The position numbers and the translations under genes are program-made. The notes below the pieces were generated by a model. That model was not told the DNA's origin. It made no database searches and saw only the letters and a list, made by a program, of their open reading frames with translations. Positions 25,932 through 33,781 of a stretch of DNA of 64,000 nt are shown here, one piece after another. Position 1 is the first letter of the stretch. Every line of letters begins with the position of its first letter. This DNA is from an uncultured Clostridia bacterium (lineage in GTDB: Bacteria; Bacillota; Clostridia; TANB77; CAG-508): the NCBI GenBank assembly GCA_949482135.1, contig CASYFC010000002.1, forward strand, positions 248,001-312,000, read 5' to 3'.

Positions 25932-27234
25932 AGAAAATTTAAATTTGCCAATAATTTTATTTATAATTATTTTAATAAATTATATACCGTTAATTTTACC
26001 TAATATAATTAGTAAAGAATCTTTTGGAGTAGGAACTATTCCTATGATGATTTGTTTTATTATAGAAATATTAATGCTAGTAGCATATCTATTTAAAAAA
26101 GTGAAAATAGAAAAAGAAACAAAATTCAATTTGACTTTATTACTAATTATTACTTTTATTTTAATAGCATTCCAAGTAATAAACTTTTTTACAACAGGAC
26201 AAATCTCATTTATGGATATAATAAATATTGGTTGTATTTTCATTAATATCTTATTATTAATAGTGTTATTATTAAATGTAAAAATTAAAGAAGAATATAT
26301 ATATAGTTTTTTTAAATGCATAATATATATGAGTTTAGCAGCTTGTTTAGTAAATGTTATTTTATATTTTAAAGAAATTTTAATAACAATAGGATTTGTA
26401 AAATCAAAAGAATGGGTTAATATAAAAAGTTTTTTTGCCAATAGAAATCAATTTGCCTTTTTCTTATATTTAGGAATTATTTCAGACTTTTTTGTTATGC
26501 AAAAATCAAGTAAATTAATATATAAAATAGTATTACCCATATTTTTACTTAATTTATTGTTAACAATGTCTAGAACAGGTATAATGGCTATTGTAATATT
26601 ATTTGGATTAATGTTTTTGTTTACAGATAAAATTAGTAAAAAAGCAAAAATAATTACAATAGTAAGTTTATGTATTTTGGCAGTAATTTCACTTATTGCA
26701 ATTAAAATGTATATTCCAAAACTATGGAATACAATCGATAAATATTTCTTAAGAATTGAACGAATTAAAGATTTATCTGGTAGAACAGAGATTTGGAGAG
26801 TAGGTACAAATTTATTGTTTTCATCACCAATAAATTTTATATTTGGTGTTGGAAGATTTCAATCTACAAAATTATTAAATATTGAAGGAAAAGTATTTAC
26901 TCAATTTCATAATATTTATATCGACTTATTATTAACTGCAGGATTAGTAGGATTTTTATATTTTGGATTTATCTATTTTACTATTATAAAAAAAGTATTA
27001 AAATCGGATTTGGATGATAAGTTCAAAAAATTATATTTAGTAATGTATATTACTTATGGAATATATATTATGTTTGAAAGTTTTGGAAGATTTTCAATAG
27101 GAAGTTCAGATACTATTTGTTTAATATTCTTTTTAACGATACCATTGTTACATGCAAATAGTATAAAAACAGTAGAAATCCAAAATTATGATGATACAGA
27201 AGAAATTAAAGGAGAAAATAAGAACGAAGAATGA
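25912..27234 (+). CDS. O-antigen ligase/polymerase (Wzy-like), copy 2
   Basis: A 440-residue paralogue of the preceding protein: FFANRNQFAF matches FFAQKNQFAY, LSGRTEIWRVG matches LTGRTNIWDVA, and ESFGRFSIGSSD matches ESLGRFSIGGSD. Its start overlaps the end of copy 1 by 20 bases, indicating translational coupling after a tandem duplication. The two copies may use different repeat units, or one may act as a ligase. It in turn overlaps the next gene by 4 bases. Confidence 0.82.
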   Translation: MFLKKIRENLNLPIILFIIILINYIPLILPNIISKESFGVGTIPMMICFIIEILMLVAYLFKKVKIEKETKFNLTLLLIITFILIAFQVINFFTTGQISFMDIINIGCIFINILLLIVLLLNVKIKEEYIYSFFKCIIYMSLAACLVNVILYFKEILITIGFVKSKEWVNIKSFFANRNQFAFFLYLGIISDFFVMQKSSKLIYKIVLPIFLLNLLLTMSRTGIMAIVILFGLMFLFTDKISKKAKIITIVSLCILAVISLIAIKMYIPKLWNTIDKYFLRIERIKDLSGRTEIWRVGTNLLFSSPINFIFGVGRFQSTKLLNIEGKVFTQFHNIYIDLLLTAGLVGFLYFGFIYFTIIKKVLKSDLDDKFKKLYLVMYITYGIYIMFESFGRFSIGSSDTICLIFFLTIPLLHANSIKTVEIQNYDDTEEIKGENKNEE

Positions 27235-28343
27235 TTATTTTAAAAATGTTAATGTCGCTACTAATTTTATTTATAATTCCAGAGTTAGTAGGACTATTAG
27301 TTTTAAGATTTACTAAAAATGATAAAAATAATCTTATATATGCATTTATTATTGGATACTTAATAGAATTTGCAATTGGACAAATTCTTATTGTACCAAT
27401 GATTCTTTATGAAGTATCTTTTACAATATTATTAAAAATCTATTCTATAATAATGCTGATTCTTGCTGTGATATCGTTGTTAATTAATTTTGTAAGAATA
27501 AAAGAATTTTTTCAAAATGTAATGCAAAGTGTAAAAGAATTGCCAAAATTATTAACACTATTAGTGATAATGTTAGTAGGAATTCAATTATATGGATTTT
27601 TGGTTTATACTCACATAGATGATGATGATGCGTTTTATATTGGAACAGCGACTACTACAGTAGAAACAGATTCTTTATATAAATACTCAGGAACTACTGG
27701 CGCTGATGATGGAGAACAATTTCTTTTAAGATATAGATTAGGGCCATTTCCAATATACTCTGCAATTATATCAAAATTAATAAATATACAACCTGCAATT
27801 GTATCGCATACGATTTTACCATTTATATTTGTTCCAATTGTTTATTTTATATATTTTCTAATTGCAAATGAATTATTCAAAAAAGATATAAATTCAAGTT
27901 TGCTTTTTTTATTAATACTAAATATTGTATTTATATGGGGAGGGTATTCTGGAAGAACTAATTTTGCATTTTTATTTTTCCGTATATGGCAAGGAAAATC
28001 TATACTTGCTAACATAATTATACCAGCTACTTGGCTAATTATGATAAAAGCAGAAGAAAATGGATTTAAATTTATAGACTTTTTATTATTACTTATTCTT
28101 AATTTTGCGGGAACATTCACAACAACACTAGGTGCTGCGCTTCCACCAATTATAATAATGGTTTTATGGTTTTCGTATGAAATATATAAAATTTTATCTA
28201 AACAATTTAAACTAGGTAAAGGAATAAAAAGCATGGTTATATGTTTGTTAAGTTCTATACCATCTATAGTTTGTGGAATTTTTCATTTTGCACCATATTT
28301 TTTAGAGAGTGAAAGTTATTTATATAATCTTTTGTGCAAGTGA
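27231..28343 (+). CDS. Polytopic membrane protein, GT-C-like (DUF6077-like)
   Basis: A 370-residue protein with about ten hydrophobic segments. A conserved extracytoplasmic stretch VYTHIDDDDAFYIGTATTTV near residue 124 has the acidic cluster seen in GT-C-type and DUF6077-like proteins of Clostridia. The function is unknown; a membrane glycosyltransferase is plausible. It overlaps the preceding gene by four bases. Related proteins are often longer, and the gene at 28367 looks like the missing C-terminal part, so the pair may be one split protein. Confidence 0.65.
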   Translation: MIILKMLMSLLILFIIPELVGLLVLRFTKNDKNNLIYAFIIGYLIEFAIGQILIVPMILYEVSFTILLKIYSIIMLILAVISLLINFVRIKEFFQNVMQSVKELPKLLTLLVIMLVGIQLYGFLVYTHIDDDDAFYIGTATTTVETDSLYKYSGTTGADDGEQFLLRYRLGPFPIYSAIISKLINIQPAIVSHTILPFIFVPIVYFIYFLIANELFKKDINSSLLFLLILNIVFIWGGYSGRTNFAFLFFRIWQGKSILANIIIPATWLIMIKAEENGFKFIDFLLLLILNFAGTFTTTLGAALPPIIIMVLWFSYEIYKILSKQFKLGKGIKSMVICLLSSIPSIVCGIFHFAPYFLESESYLYNLLCK

Positions 28344-28366
28344 GTGTGAGAGAATAGGAGGAAATA

Positions 28367-29122
28367 ATGTTTGAAGAAAATATAAAAATAATAAAACAAA
28401 CATTTTTAGAATTTCAAGGTTCAGGAATGTATATTATATTATTTTTTATATCGATAATATATATATTTATAAAAGAAAAGGATAAAAAGATAAAAGCTTT
28501 TTTAATCTATTTTTCTATTATAATATTATTAATAACTCTAAATCCAATTTTTAATAAATTAGTAGGAAAAATACTTACAGATGCAGTATATTGGAGAGTA
28601 TATTGGATGCTACCACTTGGAACTGTAATTGCATATGCAGGGGTAAAATTTATAATCAGTATGAAAGGAAAAACTAAACAAATAGTTTCAACATTAGCAG
28701 TAATTATAGTAATAATGCTAAGTGGTAAAATTATTTATAATAAAGATAATTATAAGAAATTTAATAATTTATACAAAGTACCAGATGAGGTCCTTGAAGT
28801 AGTAGAAATAATAAGACAAGGCGATGAAGAAAATAAAAAAGCTCTTACCTCTGAACAGTTAGTTCCATATATAAGACAAGTTGATGCGAGCATAGAGCTT
28901 GCATATAGAAGAGAGCCTACAGGGTATCAGGATAATGAATATGTAAGAATAATGCATTCTGGAATTTCGGAAGATATAGTGCAAATGGCTTTTGATAATG
29001 ATTGTAACTACATAGTATTAGATAGAGGACTTGTAATAAATGTAGAATTACATTATTTTGGATTTGAAAGAATTGCTGAAACTGCAAACTTTATTATTTA
29101 TAGAGTAATGAAAGGGGAATAA
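28367..29122 (+). CDS. Membrane protein, possible second half of a split DUF6077-like protein
   Basis: A 251-residue protein with about four hydrophobic segments, the motif YWRVYWMLPLG, then a soluble C-terminal domain of about 100 residues ending in ETANFIIYRV. It starts with a strong AGGAGG 6 bases before ATG, and an in-frame TAG lies upstream, so it is a separately initiated gene and not a simple frameshifted extension. Its sequence fits the C-terminal part expected for the protein encoded just upstream. Function unknown. Confidence 0.6.
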   Translation: MFEENIKIIKQTFLEFQGSGMYIILFFISIIYIFIKEKDKKIKAFLIYFSIIILLITLNPIFNKLVGKILTDAVYWRVYWMLPLGTVIAYAGVKFIISMKGKTKQIVSTLAVIIVIMLSGKIIYNKDNYKKFNNLYKVPDEVLEVVEIIRQGDEENKKALTSEQLVPYIRQVDASIELAYRREPTGYQDNEYVRIMHSGISEDIVQMAFDNDCNYIVLDRGLVINVELHYFGFERIAETANFIIYRVMKGE

Positions 29123-29124
29123 AA

Positions 29125-30126
29125 ATGAAAATATTAGTAACAGGAGGATTAGGGTTTATAGGTTCACATACCGTAGTTGAACTTTTAAATTCTAATTATG
29201 ATGTAATAATTGCAGACAATCTTTATAATAGTAAGGAAGAGGTTTTAGAAAAACTAGAGAAAATAGCAGGAAAGAAAATTAAATTGTATAAGTATGATTT
29301 AAAAGATAAATCAAAGGTTGATAAAATATTTGAAACTGAAAAAGATATAGAAGCAGTAATTCATTTTGCAGGATATAAAGCTGTTGGAGAATCTGTAAAA
29401 AAACCATTAATGTATTATTCAAACAATTTAATATCAACAACAAATCTTTTAGAAGTTATGCAAAAATATAATGTTAGAAAATTTATTTTTTCATCTTCTG
29501 CAACTGTATATGGAGATAATGGAGAAATAAAATATGTTGAAACAATGGGAAGAGGAGAAACAACTAGTCCATATGGAACAACAAAAGCTATGATTGAAAA
29601 AATATTAGAAGATTTGTATTTTTCAGATAATTCATGGAATATAACTTTACTTAGATATTTTAATCCAGTTGGTGCACATGAATCAGGATTAATTGGGGAA
29701 GAACCAAATGGAATTCCAAATAATTTAATGCCATATGTAATGAAGGTTGCGTCTGGAAAATTAGAGACGCTAAGTATTTTTGGAAATGATTATCCAACAA
29801 TAGATGGAACTGGAGTAAGAGATTACATACATGTTGTAGACCTAGCAAAAGGACATGTAAAAGCATTGCAAAATGCACCAGATGGACTGAATACTTATAA
29901 CTTAGGGTCAGGAAAAGGTGTAAGTGTATTAGAGCTTATAACAACATTTGAAAAAGTAAATAATATAAAACTAAATTATAAAATTGTTGATAGAAGACCA
30001 GGAGATTTGCCAGAATATTTTGCAGATGCTACGAAAGCTTTAAAAGAATTAAATTGGAAAACAGAAAAAACTATAGAAGATATTTGTAGAGACTCTTGGA
30101 ATTATGAGAAAAATTTAGAAAAATAA
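29125..30126 (+). CDS. galE: UDP-glucose 4-epimerase
   Basis: Interconverts UDP-glucose and UDP-galactose (and possibly the GlcNAc/GalNAc forms) through bound NAD. The 333-residue extended SDR has GGLGFIGSHTV at the N terminus, SSATVYGD and catalytic YGTTK, and LRYFNPVGAH. Length is typical. It begins 2 bases after the preceding stop and is the last gene of this run. It supplies galactose-type donors to the surface polysaccharide enzymes. Confidence 0.94.
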   Translation: MKILVTGGLGFIGSHTVVELLNSNYDVIIADNLYNSKEEVLEKLEKIAGKKIKLYKYDLKDKSKVDKIFETEKDIEAVIHFAGYKAVGESVKKPLMYYSNNLISTTNLLEVMQKYNVRKFIFSSSATVYGDNGEIKYVETMGRGETTSPYGTTKAMIEKILEDLYFSDNSWNITLLRYFNPVGAHESGLIGEEPNGIPNNLMPYVMKVASGKLETLSIFGNDYPTIDGTGVRDYIHVVDLAKGHVKALQNAPDGLNTYNLGSGKGVSVLELITTFEKVNNIKLNYKIVDRRPGDLPEYFADATKALKELNWKTEKTIEDICRDSWNYEKNLEK

Positions 30127-30134
30127 AAAGATAA

Positions 30135-30172
30135 CAAAACGAGGTATGCCAGAATTGGCACACCTCGTTTTG
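30135..30172 (-). terminator. Convergent terminator between galE and a minus-strand island gene
   Basis: A 17-base stem (30135-30151 with 30156-30172) and a four-base loop. On the plus transcript one position is an A-C mismatch; on the minus transcript the same position is a G-U pair, so the hairpin fits best as terminator of the minus-strand gene while still serving galE. Confidence 0.8.
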
Positions 30173-30190
30173 AATTGTATGTTGTTTTGA

Positions 30191-30475
30191 TTAAAACTCT
30201 GCGATTTTTGCACGCAGATTACTGTCTTCTCGCTTAAAGTAAGTGAGTACGATGCTAGGAGAATATTTATCTTTGATGACACGGTTGAGCATGTCCAGAT
30301 ATCTTCTCCTTAAGGCAGGTTGGGTACTCAGTGCGGGCAGCTTTTGGATACAGCTTTCCATAGCGGAGTTCTGCTGTTTGGTTTTGCCATATCGTTCCAG
30401 TTGGTCGATTACATGTTGGACGAAGGTTCTTGCATTCTTGAGGTCAGCGAGCTTCTTGTCATTCCGTCTTGCCAT
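30191..30475 (-). CDS. Small basic hypothetical protein on a minus-strand island
   Basis: A 94-residue, strongly basic, probably helical protein (begins MARRNDKK) with no motif I recognise. Coding is supported on the minus strand by AAAGGAGA 6 bases before the ATG at 30475, a near-consensus promoter at 30543-30571 and a terminator just past the stop; an earlier ATG at 30481 directly abuts the ribosome binding site and is less likely. Open frames on the opposite strand lack these signals. The gene is the most GC-rich stretch sampled (30 of 60 bases at 30301-30360) and has one in-frame CGG at codon 4. It lies antisense between two polysaccharide operons. Nucleic-acid binding is possible from its charge but unproven. 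Confidence 0.68.
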   Translation of the reverse strand: MARRNDKKLADLKNARTFVQHVIDQLERYGKTKQQNSAMESCIQKLPALSTQPALRRRYLDMLNRVIKDKYSPSIVLTYFKREDSNLRAKIAEF

Positions 30476-30542
30476 AATCATTCTCCTTTTGGGATATCTC
30501 CCTTAGTATGAATTGCTATCGAAAAAGTGTTTACATAAAAAT

Positions 30543-30571
30543 ATTATACTACATTTTTATAAAAAAATCAA
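30543..30571 (-). promoter_or_regulatory. Minus-strand promoter of the 30191-30475 gene
   Basis: On the minus strand: TTGATT (30571-30566), a 17-base spacer and TATAAT (30548-30543). The -35 box and spacing equal those of the other minus-strand island promoter at 6009. Confidence 0.8.
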
Positions 30572-30617
30572 TTATGAAAAAAACGTAAAGAAGTTACAAA
30601 GAAAACACATTAAAGTG

Positions 30618-30646
30618 TTGATATTCAAAGTGCTTAATGATATAAT
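30618..30646 (+). promoter_or_regulatory. Promoter of the ABC exporter operon
   Basis: TTGATA (30618-30623), a 17-base spacer and TATAAT (30641-30646) with a TGA extended -10, 37 bases before the ATG at 30683. It drives a long run of plus-strand polysaccharide genes. Confidence 0.82.
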
Positions 30647-30682
30647 ATCCTCGAATTTTTAGTGGTGGAAAAGGAAGGAAAT

Positions 30683-31483
30683 ATGGATTTTATTAAAACA
30701 CTTTTTAATAATAGAAAACTTATACTAAAACTTGGAAAAAACGATTTTAGAAATAGATTTGCTAATACAGGACTTGGTGCTATATGGGGATTTGCACAGC
30801 CATTTGTATTTATGCTTACTTATGTAATAGTATTTCAATATATTTTGCATACAGGAAGTAATGGGAATTACCCATATGTAGTATGGTTTTTACCAGGAAT
30901 GTCTATATGGCTTTTTTGCAGTGATGCAATATTAACTGCAAGTAATTCAATAAGAAATTATAGTTACTTAGTAAAGAAAGTAGTATTTCCAATAGATATT
31001 ATTCCAGTTATTTCACTAACATCATCTTGTTTTGTAGGAATATTCTTAATGACAATTGCAATTGTAATATCATCACTTTTTGGATATATACCAAATTTTA
31101 TAAATGTAATTTATATATTATTTTGTTTAATATGCTTTATAATTGCACTAACAAGATTTACATCAAGCATAACAACATTAGTACCAGATTTTGCGCAACT
31201 ACTAAACATAGTTATTCAATTATGTATGTGGTTTACACCTATAATTTGGAATTTAGATATGATAGTAGACAAAATGGGTGGAAAATTGATATATGCTTTT
31301 AAAGCATTTCCATTTACTTATCTAGTAGAAGGTTTTAGACAAGCATTTATGGAAAATTCGACTATTATAACAGATAATAATGGATTATTTACAATAATCT
31401 TTTGGACTATAACATTAGTTTTATTTTGTTGGGGAAATGCAATATTTAAAAAATCTAAAAAAGATTTTGCAGATGTATTATAA
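30683..31483 (+). CDS. ABC-2 polysaccharide export permease (Wzm/TagG-like)
   Basis: A 266-residue membrane protein with six hydrophobic segments and the ABC2 layout of polysaccharide exporters: FRNRFANTGLGAIWGFAQP near the N terminus and FKAFPFTYLVEGFRQAF near residue 208. It pairs with the ATPase at 32486 to export an undecaprenyl-linked polymer completed in the cytoplasm. The start at 30683 follows GGAAGG; an in-frame GTG at 30662 lies before that site and is rejected. A GT2 gene sits between the permease and ATPase genes. Confidence 0.9.
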   Translation: MDFIKTLFNNRKLILKLGKNDFRNRFANTGLGAIWGFAQPFVFMLTYVIVFQYILHTGSNGNYPYVVWFLPGMSIWLFCSDAILTASNSIRNYSYLVKKVVFPIDIIPVISLTSSCFVGIFLMTIAIVISSLFGYIPNFINVIYILFCLICFIIALTRFTSSITTLVPDFAQLLNIVIQLCMWFTPIIWNLDMIVDKMGGKLIYAFKAFPFTYLVEGFRQAFMENSTIITDNNGLFTIIFWTITLVLFCWGNAIFKKSKKDFADVL

Positions 31484-31500
31484 AATGGAAGGTTTAACAA

Positions 31501-32463
31501 ATGGAAAAAATAGATATATTACTTGCAACATATAATGGGCAGCAATATTTAAGAGAACAATTAGATAGTATTTTATCACAGAGTTATTCTAATTTTAGAT
31601 TATTAATTTCTGATGATTTATCAACAGATAATACAAGAGAAATTTTAGCTGAATATGTAGAAAAAGATAAAAGAATTATAGTATTTAATCAAGAAAGAAA
31701 CTTAGGAGTTGTAAAAAACTTTGAATTCTTATTAAAAAAAGTAGAGAGTAGATATTATATGTTTTCAGATCAAGATGATATTTGGAAAGAAAACAAAATA
31801 GAAAAATCATTAAAAACTCTCGAAGAAACAAATAGCGAACTAGTATATACAGATTTAGAAGTTGTAGATGAAAATTTAAATGTAACTTATGAATCATATT
31901 GGAAACTAAAAGGCATTTATAACAAAATAAAAAAATATAATAATTTTGAGAGTTTATATTTAAATAACTTTGTTACAGGATGTACAATGCTTTCCAAAAA
32001 AGAACTTATAAAAGAAGTTCTTCCACTTCCAAATACAAGCAAATTTGTGTTACATGATTATTGGATTCCATTAATATTAAGTCAAAAATATAAAATAACA
32101 TATATAGAAGAACCTTTAATAAAATACAGACAACATAAAAATAATAAAGTAGGCTCTAAGAAAAAAACAGATGAATTAAAGAGTTTTGAAGAAATTAGAA
32201 ATTTATTTATCAGCGTAAAAATAGAACACTTTACAGTTTTTATTGAAAATGAAGATAAATTTGTAGATGAAAAAATAAAAAAATTAAATAAAGAAGCATT
32301 AGAATATTATAAAATGCTAGAGAAAAAGAAAAATATCAATTTCAGAAAATGGAACTTATTTTTCAAATTGTATAAGTATGAAGGATTTATTTATAACTTA
32401 GAAAATTTTTTAATACTTAATATTCCATTTTTAGTAAGATTTCTATTAAAATTTAGAAAGTAA
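31501..32463 (+). CDS. Family 2 glycosyltransferase, rhamnosyltransferase-like
   Basis: A 320-residue GT-A enzyme: IDILLATYNGQQYLREQL at the N terminus, SDDLSTDNT, FSDQDDIW with the metal-binding acidic pair and HDYWIP in the acceptor half. This pattern (DQDDIW, HDYW) is shared with RgpF/WbbL-like rhamnosyltransferases and with the gene at 46134. It lies between exporter subunits. With dTDP-rhamnose made at 9694-13926, a rhamnan or rhamnose-containing backbone is a fair inference. Confidence 0.85.
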   Translation: MEKIDILLATYNGQQYLREQLDSILSQSYSNFRLLISDDLSTDNTREILAEYVEKDKRIIVFNQERNLGVVKNFEFLLKKVESRYYMFSDQDDIWKENKIEKSLKTLEETNSELVYTDLEVVDENLNVTYESYWKLKGIYNKIKKYNNFESLYLNNFVTGCTMLSKKELIKEVLPLPNTSKFVLHDYWIPLILSQKYKITYIEEPLIKYRQHKNNKVGSKKKTDELKSFEEIRNLFISVKIEHFTVFIENEDKFVDEKIKKLNKEALEYYKMLEKKKNINFRKWNLFFKLYKYEGFIYNLENFLILNIPFLVRFLLKFRK

Positions 32464-32485
32464 ATTTCGAAAGGATATCTATTAT

Positions 32486-33763
32486 ATGAGTGATACTGTA
32501 ATAAAAATTACAAATTTAGTAAAAGAATATAAAATGTTTAAAAGCAAGAAAGATAGATTGTTTGAAACAATTATTCCGGGATATGAAAAACACAATACAT
32601 TTAGAGCTTTAGATAATTTAAATTTAGAATTAAAAAAGGGAGAAGTTCTTGGTATACTTGGAAAAAATGGAGCAGGAAAATCTACTCTTTTAAAAATGGT
32701 TACTGGTGTAACAACTCAAACTTCTGGAACTATAGAAGTTAATGGAAAAATAAGTTCACTTTTAGAACTTGGAGCTGCTTTTAATCCAGAACTTACAGGA
32801 TATGAAAATATATATCAACATGGACAAGTTATGGGACTTTCAGATGAAGAAATAAAACAAAAAGAAAAAGAAATTATTGAATTTGCAGACATTGGTGAGC
32901 ATTTGGCTCAACCAGTAAAAACATATTCATCAGGTATGTTTGCTCGTTTAGCTTTTGCTTGTGCAATAAATGTTGATCCAGATATACTTATAGTAGACGA
33001 AGTTTTATCTGTTGGAGATATGGCATTTCAATTAAAATGTTTTAAAAAATTTGAACAATTTAAAGAAAAGGGAAAAACAATTATATTTGTTACACATAAT
33101 GTTGCAGATGTTTTATCAAATTGTAATAGAGCAATTATCTTAGAAAATGGTAGAAAAACATTTGATGGTTCTGTTAAAGATGGAGTAAATAGATATAAAA
33201 AAATTATTGTTGGAATAAATTCAGATGAAGATGAAACAAAGAAAATTATAAAAAAAGAAAATGAAAATAATAATAATATTGAATTTTGGAAAGATAAATT
33301 AAACAAAAATCCAAACATGATTGAATATGGAAATAATGAAGCTGAAGTTATAGATTATGGAAGTTTTGATAGTGAAGGGAATTTAGTGAACGTTTTTGAT
33401 AATCAAGATACAATAACTTTCAAATCTAAAATAAAGTTTTATACTCAAGTTAAAGATCCAATTTTTACTTTAACGATAAAAGATTTTGCAGGAAAAGATG
33501 TTGCTGGAACAAATACTAATATAGAAAAAGTTATTACAGGAAATTTTGAAGCTGGTGAAACTGCAATTGCGGAATTTACTCAAAAGATGCCAATAGCTCC
33601 TGGAAAATATACAGTTTCATTTAGTTGTACAAAATATAATCTTCAAGGAGATTTAGAAGCATTAAGCAGAAAATATGATGCACTTTTAATTGAAATAATT
33701 ACAACCAAAAATACAGTTGGATTAGTTAGACTTGATTCAGAAATTAAAATTTCTAAAATTTAA
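32486..33763 (+). CDS. ABC exporter ATPase with polymer-binding C-terminal domain (Wzt-like)
   Basis: Energises export with the permease at 30683. The nucleotide-binding domain has Walker A GKNGAGKST (about 59-67), signature TYSSGMFARLAFA near 147 and Walker B ILIVDEVLSVGD near 166. From about residue 285 to 425 it has a beta-rich extension (VIDYGSFDSEGN, FTLTIKDFAGKDVAGTNT, GKYTVSFS) of the Wzt C-terminal type that, in E. coli O9a, binds the capped non-reducing polymer end. The presence of a WbdD-like capping gene just downstream strengthens this reading. Confidence 0.9.
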   Translation: MSDTVIKITNLVKEYKMFKSKKDRLFETIIPGYEKHNTFRALDNLNLELKKGEVLGILGKNGAGKSTLLKMVTGVTTQTSGTIEVNGKISSLLELGAAFNPELTGYENIYQHGQVMGLSDEEIKQKEKEIIEFADIGEHLAQPVKTYSSGMFARLAFACAINVDPDILIVDEVLSVGDMAFQLKCFKKFEQFKEKGKTIIFVTHNVADVLSNCNRAIILENGRKTFDGSVKDGVNRYKKIIVGINSDEDETKKIIKKENENNNNIEFWKDKLNKNPNMIEYGNNEAEVIDYGSFDSEGNLVNVFDNQDTITFKSKIKFYTQVKDPIFTLTIKDFAGKDVAGTNTNIEKVITGNFEAGETAIAEFTQKMPIAPGKYTVSFSCTKYNLQGDLEALSRKYDALLIEIITTKNTVGLVRLDSEIKISKI

Positions 33764-33781
33764 AATATAAAGGAAATAAGT

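Noticed and set aside
28320-28370. Possible fifth frameshift joining the genes at 27231 and 28367
   Set aside because: There is no CGG or extra C, an in-frame TAG precedes the second gene, and it has its own AGGAGG and ATG. Two separately initiated genes fit better.
30243-30506. Plus-strand open frames across the island at 30191-30475
   Set aside because: They lack a ribosome binding site and promoter, while the minus-strand frame has both plus a terminator.
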